From: Acidovorax sp. RAC01
Lineage (GTDB): Bacteria; Pseudomonadota; Gammaproteobacteria; Burkholderiales; Burkholderiaceae_C
Assembly: GCF_001714725.1 (NCBI RefSeq)
Contig: NZ_CP016447.1
Location: forward strand, 1,017,501-1,081,500
Direction of reading: 5' to 3'
Length of the DNA: 64,000 nt
Shown here one piece after another: positions 17,115-25,122 of this stretch. Position 1 is the stretch's first letter, and each line of letters begins with the position of its first letter. The notes under the pieces were generated by a model, which saw only the letters and a program-made list of their open reading frames with translations, searched no databases and was not told the origin of the DNA. The position numbers and the translations under genes were made by a program.

Positions 17115-18091
17115 GCGCCGCCGCATACCGGGCAGGACTGCCCACCCTGGCCGACATCGAGGCCGCGGCAGAAGTCGTGTACCGCGACTTCGCCCCCACA
17201 CCCCAGTACCGCTGGGCACTGCTCAGCCAGCGCCTGGGCACCGACTGCTGGCTCAAGCACGAGAACCACACGCCCGTGGGCGCATTCAAGATACGTGGGG
17301 GCCTCACTTACTTTGACCAGCTGGCTCAACGCGACGCACTGCCGCATGAGGTGATCAGCGCCACGCGCGGCAACCACGGCCAGAGCATGGGCTGGGCCGC
17401 GCGGCGCCACGGCGTGGCCTGCACCATCGTCGTGCCGCGCGGCAACTCGGTCGAGAAGAACACTGCCATGCGCGCGCTGGGCGTCACGCTCATCGAGCAT
17501 GGCGAAGACTTCCAGGAAGCCCGCGAGCACGCCATGCACCTGGCGCAGCAACGGGGCGCGCACATGGTGCCCAGCTTCCACCCCGACCTGCTGCGCGGCG
17601 TGAGCACCTACTGGTGGGAATTTTTGCGCGCCGTACCGCAGCTGGATGTGGTGTACGTACCCATCGGCCAGGGCTCAGGCGCATGCTCGGCCATCGCGGC
17701 CAAGCTGGCCCTGCAGCACCCCGTGCGGGTGGTCGGCGTGGTAAGCAGCCACGCCACCACCTACGCCGACTCGCTGGCCGCAGGCCGCGTGGTCGAGGCG
17801 CCCGTCACCACGCAACTGGCCGACGGCATGGCCTGCCGCGTGGCCGATGCCGAGGCCCTGGCCGTGATGGCCCCGCACATTGACCACATCGTGCAGGTAA
17901 GCGACGCCGAGGTGGCCGCCGCCATGCGCGCCCTGTTTGCCGACACGCACAACGTGGCCGAGGGTGCGGGCGCCGCGGCGCTGGCGGCCGCACTGCAGGA
18001 GCATGGCCGGTTGCGGGGCCAGCACGTGGGTCTGGCATTGACCGGCGGCAACGTGGACGCGCCCGCCTTTGCCAAGGTACTGTCGGCCTAG
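17111..18091 (+). CDS. Threonine-dehydratase-like PLP enzyme (fold type II)
   Basis: The 326-residue product is a fold-type II PLP enzyme. The cofactor lysine is in TPVGAFKIRGGL, followed by SATRGNHGQSMGWAARR and the cofactor phosphate loop in PIGQGSGACS; the canonical loop is SGGGG, so the sequence here is unusual. It resembles serine/threonine dehydratases and EutB-type dehydratases. GTG 17111 overlaps the upstream stop. The TAG stop codon overlaps the first base of the MITE-like element B. The substrate is probably a hydroxyamino acid. Confidence 0.85.
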   Translation: MSAAAYRAGLPTLADIEAAAEVVYRDFAPTPQYRWALLSQRLGTDCWLKHENHTPVGAFKIRGGLTYFDQLAQRDALPHEVISATRGNHGQSMGWAARRHGVACTIVVPRGNSVEKNTAMRALGVTLIEHGEDFQEAREHAMHLAQQRGAHMVPSFHPDLLRGVSTYWWEFLRAVPQLDVVYVPIGQGSGACSAIAAKLALQHPVRVVGVVSSHATTYADSLAAGRVVEAPVTTQLADGMACRVADAEALAVMAPHIDHIVQVSDAEVAAAMRALFADTHNVAEGAGAAALAAALQEHGRLRGQHVGLALTGGNVDAPAFAKVLSA

Positions 18092-18291
18092 GAGCCTGTC
18101 GGACTTGGAGACTGTCGGACTTGGAGCGTCGATGAGCGAAAAGCGGCCCCAGCGAGGGCAGTTTTTGCCGGATTCGCAGCCCCATAGCCCAGCTATGGGG
18201 CAAAAAGACGGTGTTCTCGAATAGCGGCAAAGCCAAAAATGGACCGCTGCGGCCGATTTGCAGCCGACGATTTCCAAGTCCGACAGGCTCC
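18091..18291. repeat. MITE-like palindromic element, family B
   Basis: The 201-bp unit is bounded by perfect 19-bp inverted repeats, GGAGCCTGTCGGACTTGGA and its complement. An extra partial copy of the end (ACTGTCGGACTTGGAG) follows the left end. Its centre holds a 10-bp palindrome (GCCCCATAGC, loop CCA, complement) at 18179-18201. It encodes no protein and looks like a non-autonomous mobile or structural repeat. Confidence 0.75.
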
Positions 18292-18528
18292 TGGTCACTC
18301 CAACCGCTGGCGAGATGCTGCGCAGTCCTAGCGCCTGCCCGGCGTATATTGCTGCAGGGTTTTGCTGCCTGAAACACCGCATTGCAACCACATTGGGAAC
18401 AGCAAAGGGTTTTCCCCGAAACTGATTTCACTCAGCAAAACTTTCGCATTCGCGTTTGACGCGCGCGGCAGCCCGACAACACCATTGCATCCAAGCCGCG
18501 TACATCAGCGGCACTGGAGACACGGACT
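18292..18528. other. 237-base stretch upstream of the cyclase gene
   Basis: No gene is seen. The 5' part is unremarkable. A TTGACG at 18457 could be a -35 element, but no good -10 follows. GGAGA about ten bases before ATG 18529 is the likely ribosome binding site. Confidence 0.4.
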
Positions 18529-19617
18529 ATGCGATGGAGACGACGCCCTGAGGGCTCCAACTGGGGTGATTTCGGGCCTGACGACCAGTTGGGGCGCGCC
18601 AACCTCATCGGCCCGGAGCAGGTGCGCAAAGGTGCGCTGGAGGTGCGCGAGGGGCTGAGCTACTGCCTCTCGCTGCCCCTGGACTACCCCGGCGGCAATG
18701 TGCTGAACCCGCGGCGTCTGCCCCCGCAACTGCGCCCCACGCGGCGCGATGGCATTCCCTACGTCAACTACCCGCTGGGCCATGTCTACCCCGGCGCCAC
18801 CGATGTGGTGAGCGACGACCAGGTGCTGCTGTCGCTGCAGTACTCCACGCAGTGGGATTCCCTGGCCCATGTGGGCGCCCTGTTCGACGCCGAGGGCGAC
18901 GGGCAATTGCGCACCGTGTACTACAACGGGTACCGGGGCCATGAACATGTGCTGGGCCCGCAGGACCATGGAATACCCGGCGTGGATGAACAAGGCGCAC
19001 CGGCACGGTACCAGCCCGTGTGCTGCGCAGGCCGCGCACCCGATGAGAGCGTGGCCCGCGCACTGGGGGTGGACAACCTTGCCGTCAAAGGCATGCAGGG
19101 CCGCGGCGTGCTGGTGGACCTGGAGCGCGTGTACGGCATGGACATGCGCGACATTGGCTACGACGAGCTGATGCGCGCCATGGAGCACAGCGGCGCCACG
19201 GTGGAGCCAGGCGACATGCTGCTGCTGCGCACGGGCTTTGCAGAACTGGTGCTGTCCATGCAGCGCCAGCCCGACGAGTACCGCCTGCACCACAGCTGCA
19301 CGGCGCTCGACGGCAGCGACCCGAAGTTGCTGCAATGGATCACCGACAGCGGCATCACCGCACTGATCGCCGACAACTATGCCGTGGAACGCCACCCCCG
19401 GCGCAACACCCCCACCAACGGCTCTGCCTACCCCTTGCTGCCCTTGCACGAGCACTGCCTCTTCAAGCTGGGGCTGCCCCTGGGAGAGCTGTGGTACCTG
19501 AAGGAGCTGGCCGACCAGCTGCACGCGTTGGGCCGCACCCGGTTCCTGCTCACCGCCCCACCGCTGCGCTTGCCCGGCGCGGTGGGCTCCCCCGTCACCC
19601 CGATTGCCACGATCTGA
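18529..19617 (+). CDS. Cyclase-family metal hydrolase (kynurenine-formamidase-like fold)
   Basis: The 362-residue protein belongs to the longer cyclase subfamily (PF04199 type). The expected metal region is QYSTQWDSLAHVGALFD around residue 105, and the C-terminus contains LPLHEHCLFKLGLPLGELW. The kynurenine formamidase HxGTHxDxP motif is only partly kept, so the hydrolysed bond is uncertain. It heads a three-gene set with a periplasmic binding protein and a PRISE-type reductase, suggesting uptake and processing of one organic substrate. Confidence 0.8.
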   Translation: MRWRRRPEGSNWGDFGPDDQLGRANLIGPEQVRKGALEVREGLSYCLSLPLDYPGGNVLNPRRLPPQLRPTRRDGIPYVNYPLGHVYPGATDVVSDDQVLLSLQYSTQWDSLAHVGALFDAEGDGQLRTVYYNGYRGHEHVLGPQDHGIPGVDEQGAPARYQPVCCAGRAPDESVARALGVDNLAVKGMQGRGVLVDLERVYGMDMRDIGYDELMRAMEHSGATVEPGDMLLLRTGFAELVLSMQRQPDEYRLHHSCTALDGSDPKLLQWITDSGITALIADNYAVERHPRRNTPTNGSAYPLLPLHEHCLFKLGLPLGELWYLKELADQLHALGRTRFLLTAPPLRLPGAVGSPVTPIATI

Positions 19618-19641
19618 CAACCACTACACCAGGAGATACGC

Positions 19642-20901
19642 ATGCAACGCCCCACCCCATCCGCCCCCACCCGCCTGCACCGCGCTTGCCAGACCCTGTG
19701 CGCCAGCGTGGCCCTGCTGGCCGCAGCCACGGGAGCGAGCGCACAAGAGGTGCGCATCTCTGACGACGTTGTTCGCCTGGGCATCCTCACCGACCTGAAC
19801 GGCCCGTTTGCCGACATCACCGGCCCGGGCAGTGCCGCGGCCATCCAGATGGCGATCGATGATTTCGGCGGCCAGGTCTTGGGCAAGAAGATCGAACTGC
19901 TGGTGGGAGATCACCAGAACAAGGCCGACATCGCCTCCAGCAAGGCACGCGACTGGTTTGACACCGGCAAGCTCGACGCCATCCTGGACGTGGCGGTTTC
20001 CGCGCCCGCCCTGGCCGTGCTGGAAGTGGCCAAGCAAAAGCAGAAGGTCATCATCTTCAACGGCCCGGGCACCGACCGGCTTACCAACGACCTGTGCATG
20101 CCCAGCACCGTGCATTACGTGTACGACACCTACGCGCTGGCCAACGTGACGGCCAGCGCCATCACCCAGCGCGGTGGCAAGGACTGGTACTTCATCACCG
20201 CCGACTACGCCTTCGGCCACAGCCTGCAGGGACAGGCCAGCACCGTGGTGAACGCCCAGGGCGGGAAAGTGCTGGGCGCCGCCAAGCACCCGATGGCAGC
20301 CACCGACTTTGCCTCTTTCCTGCTCAGTGCCCAGAACAGCAAAGCCCAGGTGGTGGGCCTGGCCAATGCGGGCGCAGACACCGTCAACACCATCAAGGCG
20401 GCGCGAGAGTTTGGCCTCACGCAGGGCAAGACCAAGCAGACGCTGGCCGGCCTGCTCATGTACATCAACGACATCCACGCCATCGGCCTGCGCACGGCGG
20501 GCGGGCTGATGCTGACCGAGGCCTTCTACTGGGACATGAACGAGGAAACCCGCACCTGGTCCAAACGCTACTTCGAGAAGATGAAGAAGATGCCCAACAT
20601 GAGCCAGGCAGGCGCCTACTCATCGACCATGCACTACCTCAAGGCCGTGCAGGCTGCCAAGACCGATGACACCGCCGCAGTGATGGCGCAAATGAAAGCC
20701 ATGCCCATCAACGACTTCTTCGCCAAGAACGGCCGCATCCGCGAAGATGGCCGCATGGTGCACGACATGTACCTCTTCGAAGTCAAGCAACAGGCCGAAT
20801 CGAAGTACCCGTGGGACTACTACAAGCTCGTGGCCACGGTGCCTGGCGACAAGGCCTTCCTGCCGCTGTCGCAGTCCAAGTGCTACATGGTCAAGAAGTA
20901 A
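19642..20901 (+). CDS. Branched-chain amino-acid-type ABC substrate-binding protein
   Basis: The 419-residue protein has a Sec signal peptide (cleavage expected after GASA, about residue 32) and the LivK/type 1 periplasmic-binding fold: RLGILTDLNGPFADITGPGS, VGDHQNKADIASSKARDW, GVGS-like ITADYAFGHSLQG. No permease or ATPase genes are adjacent, so it relies on components elsewhere. Many such proteins in this family bind aromatic or other carboxylates rather than leucine. It is 24 bases after the cyclase gene. Confidence 0.9.
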   Translation: MQRPTPSAPTRLHRACQTLCASVALLAAATGASAQEVRISDDVVRLGILTDLNGPFADITGPGSAAAIQMAIDDFGGQVLGKKIELLVGDHQNKADIASSKARDWFDTGKLDAILDVAVSAPALAVLEVAKQKQKVIIFNGPGTDRLTNDLCMPSTVHYVYDTYALANVTASAITQRGGKDWYFITADYAFGHSLQGQASTVVNAQGGKVLGAAKHPMAATDFASFLLSAQNSKAQVVGLANAGADTVNTIKAAREFGLTQGKTKQTLAGLLMYINDIHAIGLRTAGGLMLTEAFYWDMNEETRTWSKRYFEKMKKMPNMSQAGAYSSTMHYLKAVQAAKTDDTAAVMAQMKAMPINDFFAKNGRIREDGRMVHDMYLFEVKQQAESKYPWDYYKLVATVPGDKAFLPLSQSKCYMVKK

Positions 20902-20914
20902 AGACGCCCCCACC

Positions 20915-22042
20915 ATGACGACCTCTCGGCAGACGGTACTCATCGTGGGCGCTACGGGTGTGGTGGGCCAAGCGTGCCTGCACCATTTCGCCAGCCTCCC
21001 CGGCTGGAACGCGATGGGCGTTGCACGCCGCCCCATCACCCTGCCCCCAGGCGTCGGCAGCCTGCAGCTGGACCTGCAGGACGAGGCAGCCTGCCGTGCC
21101 GCGCTGGCAGGGCGTGACGACATCACCCATGTGGTTTACGCCGCCGTGTACGAGCAGCCGGGCGGGCTGGTGGGCGGCTGGCGCGACCAGGAGCAGATGC
21201 GCATCAACCTGCAGATGCTGCGCAACGTGGTCGAGCCGCTGGACCGCCCGGGCGGTGCGCTGCGCCACGTCACCATCATGCAGGGCGGCAAGGCCTATGG
21301 CGTGCATATCCACCCGCAGATTGCCGTGCCCGCACGCGAGCGCTGGCCGCGCGATGACCATGAAAACTTTTACTGGCTTCAGGAGGACTTCCTGCGTGAA
21401 CGCCAGGCCCGCAGCGGCGCATGGCACTTCACCATCATGCGTCCGCGCATTGTGTTCGGCGACGCCATGGGCAGCCACATGAACCCGATCCCGGCCATCG
21501 GCGTCTATGCCTGGCTGCGCCACGAGCAGGGCCTGCCCCTGGCCTACCCCGGAGGCCCCCCACGCGTGAACCAGGCCGTGGATGCCGACCTGATTGCCCA
21601 GGCCTGCGCCTGGGCTGCCGAGTCGCCCAACGCGCGCAACGAAACCTTCAACCTGGAAAACGGCGACGTGTTCGTCTGGCAGAACGTCTGGCCCGTGGTT
21701 GCCGACGCGCTGGGCATGCCGGTGGGCGAACCCGAGCCGCAGTCGCTGGCCACCGCACTGGCCGACCAGCAGCCCGCGTGGGAACGGCTGGTGGACAAAT
21801 ACCAGTTGGCCGCCCCGCGCGAGCTGGCCGCCTTCATCGGCCAGGGCGCCACGTATGCCGACTTTCAGATGAACCATGGTAAAGCGGGGCCTCTGCCTCC
21901 GGTGATCATGAGCTCGGTGAAGATCCGCCAGGCTGGCTTTGCAGCCTGCATGGACACCGAGGACATGTTTCGCAAATGGTTTGGCCAGTTGCAGCAGCGG
22001 CGGTTGTTGCCATCGGCGACGCAGGCCCGCGCTGCGGGATAG
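20915..22042 (+). CDS. PRISE-type short-chain reductase (progesterone 5-beta-reductase-like)
   Basis: The 375-residue protein begins with a Rossmann loop VLIVGATGVVGQACL and keeps the PRISE catalytic pair: Lys in MQGGKAYGVH and Tyr in ENFYWLQEDFL. Enzymes of this kind reduce activated C=C bonds (enones, iridoids) with NADPH. ATG 20915 is 13 bases after the binding-protein stop. A strong terminator follows at 22074. Confidence 0.85.
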   Translation: MTTSRQTVLIVGATGVVGQACLHHFASLPGWNAMGVARRPITLPPGVGSLQLDLQDEAACRAALAGRDDITHVVYAAVYEQPGGLVGGWRDQEQMRINLQMLRNVVEPLDRPGGALRHVTIMQGGKAYGVHIHPQIAVPARERWPRDDHENFYWLQEDFLRERQARSGAWHFTIMRPRIVFGDAMGSHMNPIPAIGVYAWLRHEQGLPLAYPGGPPRVNQAVDADLIAQACAWAAESPNARNETFNLENGDVFVWQNVWPVVADALGMPVGEPEPQSLATALADQQPAWERLVDKYQLAAPRELAAFIGQGATYADFQMNHGKAGPLPPVIMSSVKIRQAGFAACMDTEDMFRKWFGQLQQRRLLPSATQARAAG

Positions 22043-22073
22043 GGATCAAGCAGCGCAGCGCTGCAAACGTTAC

Positions 22074-22108
22074 AAAGCCCCGCAAGTCCACTGGACTTGC
22101 GGGGCTTT
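22074..22108. terminator. Bidirectional terminator between convergent operons
   Basis: A perfect 16-bp stem (AAAGCCCCGCAAGTCC and its complement) with a three-base loop lies between the plus-strand reductase and the minus-strand catabolic operon. The A run on one side and T run on the other make it usable from both directions. Confidence 0.88.
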
Positions 22109-22122
22109 GGATTGGGTACGGG

Positions 22123-23148
22123 CTATGCCGCCGCGTGGCGCTGCGCCCACTCCCAACCCAGGCGTGCCAGCGGGCCAGCCTTGCGACCGGTCTCCTCCGC
22201 ATCGGCCGACGCAGCACTGCCATCCGCCGCGCGCTGTGCAATCCCGTACAGAATGGCCGCCATGCGGAACAGGTTGTAGGCCATGTAGAACGACCAGTGC
22301 CCCTGCACCTCGCGCCCCGTGGCAGCGGCGTAGTCGGCCAGGTACTGAGCCTCGGTCGGAATGCCCAGGGCGGGCAAGTCCAGCCCACCCATACCGCGCC
22401 ACAGGGCAGGCGGCACATTCCAGGCCATGCAGTGGTAGGCCAGGTCGGCCAGCGGATGGCCCAGGGTGGATAGCTCCCAATCCAGCACACCCATCACACG
22501 GGGCTCCGTGGGGTGGAACACCAGGTTGTCGATGCGGTAGTCGCCATGCACCAGCGTGGTTTCATCACCTTCAGGCAGATGGGCGGGTAGCCACTCCATC
22601 AGGGCCAGCATGGCCGCATCCAGCGGGACCGACAGTGCGCGGCATTGTCGTGACCAGCGGTCGATCTGGCGCTCCACATACCGTCCGGTGCGGCCGTAGT
22701 CACTCAGGCCCACAGCCGCGAGGTCGATGCCGTGCAGCGCAGCCATCACACGGCCCATCTCGCGGTAGAGGGCCGCGCGCTCGGCAGGCTCCATGCCCGG
22801 CAACGCCGGGTCCATGAACACGCGGCCCTGCAGGAAATCCATCAGATAAAACGGTGTGCCGACGATGGACTCGTCTTCGCAGTACGCCAGCATCCGCGGC
22901 ACAGGCACATCCGTGCCCTGCAACGCTTTCATCACGCGGTATTCGCGGTCAATGGCGTGGGCGGAGGGTGCCAGCACACCGGCCGGCTTCTTGCGCAGCA
23001 CGTAGGCGTTCTGGCCCGCAGTCACGCGGAAGGTGGGGTTCGACTGCCCGCCCGAGAGGGGCACCACCTGCATCGCTTCGCTGCCCACCAGACCCTGGGC
23101 ACGCAAGTACACGGCCAAGCGCTCAGTGGAGAAGGGGAGCGCACTCAT
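22123..23148 (-). CDS. Aminoglycoside-phosphotransferase-fold kinase (ACAD10/LvaA-like)
   Basis: The 341-residue protein has the APH kinase fold: LSGGQSNPTFRV in the nucleotide loop, the conserved lysine in YVLRKKPAG, catalytic loop VHGDYRIDNLVF, and the metal motif GVLDWELSTLGHP. This subgroup resembles the kinase domain of mammalian ACAD10/11 and bacterial LvaA, which phosphorylate 4-hydroxyacyl-CoA esters. It is the last gene of the minus-strand operon and its ATG overlaps the SDR stop. Linkage with an acyl-CoA dehydrogenase supports that role. Activity on antibiotics is unlikely from the context. Confidence 0.85.
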   Translation of the reverse strand: MSALPFSTERLAVYLRAQGLVGSEAMQVVPLSGGQSNPTFRVTAGQNAYVLRKKPAGVLAPSAHAIDREYRVMKALQGTDVPVPRMLAYCEDESIVGTPFYLMDFLQGRVFMDPALPGMEPAERAALYREMGRVMAALHGIDLAAVGLSDYGRTGRYVERQIDRWSRQCRALSVPLDAAMLALMEWLPAHLPEGDETTLVHGDYRIDNLVFHPTEPRVMGVLDWELSTLGHPLADLAYHCMAWNVPPALWRGMGGLDLPALGIPTEAQYLADYAAATGREVQGHWSFYMAYNLFRMAAILYGIAQRAADGSAASADAEETGRKAGPLARLGWEWAQRHAAA

Positions 23149-23918
23149 AGCGAACTCAACAGATGCCCGCCATCCACCGCCACCGTCGCGCCCGACATGG
23201 CCGCGCCCGCGTCGGAGGCCAGCAGCAGCAAGGGACCATCCAGGTCGCTCAGCTCGCCAAAGCGGCGGCTCGGGATGCGGCTGCGCAGCTTGTCGCCCGA
23301 TTCGCTGGTGAGGAAGTCGCGGTTCAAATCGGTCACCACATAGCCCGGCAGCAGCGCATTCACGCGGATGCGGTGGCGCGCCAGCTCCAGCGCCATGGCC
23401 TTGGTGGCCTGCACCACCCCAGCCTTGGAGATCGCGTAGGGCGCCACGCCACCCGCCACACGCTCGGCCAGGATGGAAGCTACGTTGACGATGCTGCCGC
23501 CCTTTCCCGCCGCCACCATGCGCCGCGCTGCCTCGGTGGCCACCAGCCAGCACCCTTTCAGGTTGGTGTCCAGCACATGGTCAAAGTCTTCTTCGGTGTG
23601 CTCCAGCAGCGGGCGCGTCACGGTGACACCGGCGTTGTTCACCACCACATCGGGCACGCCCCAGGCGGCCAGCGCATCCATGCATTCACGCACACTGGCG
23701 GCGCTGGTCACGTCCAGTGAATACGCCCGCGCCGCGCCACCCGCCTGCGTGATGGCTTCCACCACCGATTGCAGCTTGTCGGTGCGCCGCGCGGCCAGGG
23801 CCACGCGGGCACCGGCACCCGCCAGCAACTGCGCAAAGTGGGTGCCGAGGCCACTGGAAGCCCCGGTGACGAGCACCAGGCGCCCGTCCAGGCGAAAACG
23901 GTCGATGGCAGCACTCAC
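23145..23918 (-). CDS. Short-chain dehydrogenase/reductase
   Basis: The 257-residue classical SDR has VTGASSGLGTHFAQLL (cofactor loop), NNAGV, a Ser in VASILAERVAG and the YAISK catalytic motif, and ends SGATVAVDGGHLLSSL. It probably oxidises a 3-hydroxyacyl-CoA or related alcohol with NAD(P). Both ends overlap neighbouring genes by four bases, so it is translationally coupled to the acyl-CoA dehydrogenase and the kinase. In the levulinate operon LvaD is an SDR in the same kind of context. Confidence 0.88.
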   Translation of the reverse strand: MSAAIDRFRLDGRLVLVTGASSGLGTHFAQLLAGAGARVALAARRTDKLQSVVEAITQAGGAARAYSLDVTSAASVRECMDALAAWGVPDVVVNNAGVTVTRPLLEHTEEDFDHVLDTNLKGCWLVATEAARRMVAAGKGGSIVNVASILAERVAGGVAPYAISKAGVVQATKAMALELARHRIRVNALLPGYVVTDLNRDFLTSESGDKLRSRIPSRRFGELSDLDGPLLLLASDAGAAMSGATVAVDGGHLLSSL

Positions 23919-25102
23919 GAGCTTGCCCCCACCTCAGCCTTCTCCGCCTGGTGCACCAGCTTGCGCGCCATGCTCCAGCGATGCACTTCGCTCGGGCCGT
24001 CGTAGATGCGAAACGCACGCATGTCGGTAAAGATGCGCATCACCGGCGACTCGCTGGTGACGCCCTGGCCGCCGAGGATCTGTACGCTGCGATCCACCAC
24101 GCGCCATTCGGCCTCCGAGCACACCACCTTGGCGCGGCTGGACTCGAAGTTGCATTTCTCACCCTGGTCCAGCATCCACGCGGTGTGCCAGATGTGCAGG
24201 CGGGCGGTGTGCAGATCCATGTCGTTGTCGGCCAGCATGAAGCCCACGCCCTCATGCTCAGCCAGCGGCTTGCCAAAGGCGTGGCGCTTGCGCGCATAGG
24301 CCAGCGCAGCATCGTGGGCGCGGCGGGCTTGCCCCAGCCAGCGCATGCAGTGCGTGAGGCGCGCGGGTGCCAAACGAACCTGCGCATATCGGAAGCCCTT
24401 GCCAATCTCGCCCAGAACCTCCTCTGCGGGCACGCGCAGGTTGTCGAACCGCAGCACGCCGTGCCCGCCGGTGAAGCAGGCGTCCATGGCATCCATGTTG
24501 CGGTCCAGCACGATGCCGGGGCGGTCCATGTCCGACAGGAACATGGTGGCCGAGCCGTCTTCCATGCGGGCCATGATGATGGCGTAGTCCGCCCCATCCG
24601 CGCCGGTGATGAACCACTTGAGGCCGTTGATGACGTAATGGTCCCCGTCGCGCACGGCGGTGGTGGCCAGCATCGAGGGGTCAGCCCCCGCGCCGGGCGA
24701 AGGCTCGGTCATGGCAAAGCATGAGCGTGTATGGCCCGCCACCTGGGGGCGCAGCCAGCGCTCTTTTTGCGCTGGCGTGGCCACCTCTTCCATCAGGTGG
24801 ATGTTGCCCTCGTCCGGCGCGTGGATGTTGAGTGCCGTGGGGCCCAGCCACGAATAGCCAGCCTCTTCAAACACCACCGCCTTGGCCACATGGCTCAGGT
24901 CCAGCCCCCCCATGTCGCGGGAGGCATGGGGCGTAAGCAGGCCCGCAGCGCGCGCACGCCCCACCAGTTCGCGGCGCAGGGCCTCGCTGGGGCCATGCGA
25001 AGACTGGCGCTCGTCGTTTTCGAGCGGAATGACCTGCTCGGCAATGAAGTGCCGCGTCTTGTCGCGCAGCTCAAGAATCTCAGAAGACAGGGAAAAGTCC
25101 AT
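23915..25102 (-). CDS. Acyl-CoA dehydrogenase
   Basis: The 395-residue flavoprotein has the family marks CFAMTEPSPGAGADP, YVINGLKWFITGA, and a C-terminal YDGPSEVHRWSMARK. It resembles the ACAD10/11-like group (HRWSMARKL). It transfers electrons from an acyl-CoA to an electron-transfer flavoprotein or, if the kinase partner phosphorylates a 4-hydroxy group, could act in phosphate elimination. ATG 25102 was chosen for the family start MDFSLSSEI. It is 20 bases after the ligase gene. Confidence 0.92.
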   Translation of the reverse strand: MDFSLSSEILELRDKTRHFIAEQVIPLENDERQSSHGPSEALRRELVGRARAAGLLTPHASRDMGGLDLSHVAKAVVFEEAGYSWLGPTALNIHAPDEGNIHLMEEVATPAQKERWLRPQVAGHTRSCFAMTEPSPGAGADPSMLATTAVRDGDHYVINGLKWFITGADGADYAIIMARMEDGSATMFLSDMDRPGIVLDRNMDAMDACFTGGHGVLRFDNLRVPAEEVLGEIGKGFRYAQVRLAPARLTHCMRWLGQARRAHDAALAYARKRHAFGKPLAEHEGVGFMLADNDMDLHTARLHIWHTAWMLDQGEKCNFESSRAKVVCSEAEWRVVDRSVQILGGQGVTSESPVMRIFTDMRAFRIYDGPSEVHRWSMARKLVHQAEKAEVGASS

Positions 25103-25122
25103 GGGATGTGTCCTTTCAAAAA

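Noticed and set aside
22123..23148. Aminoglycoside-resistance phosphotransferase
   Set aside because: Although the fold is the same, the operon context and sequence features fit the acyl-CoA-linked kinase group.
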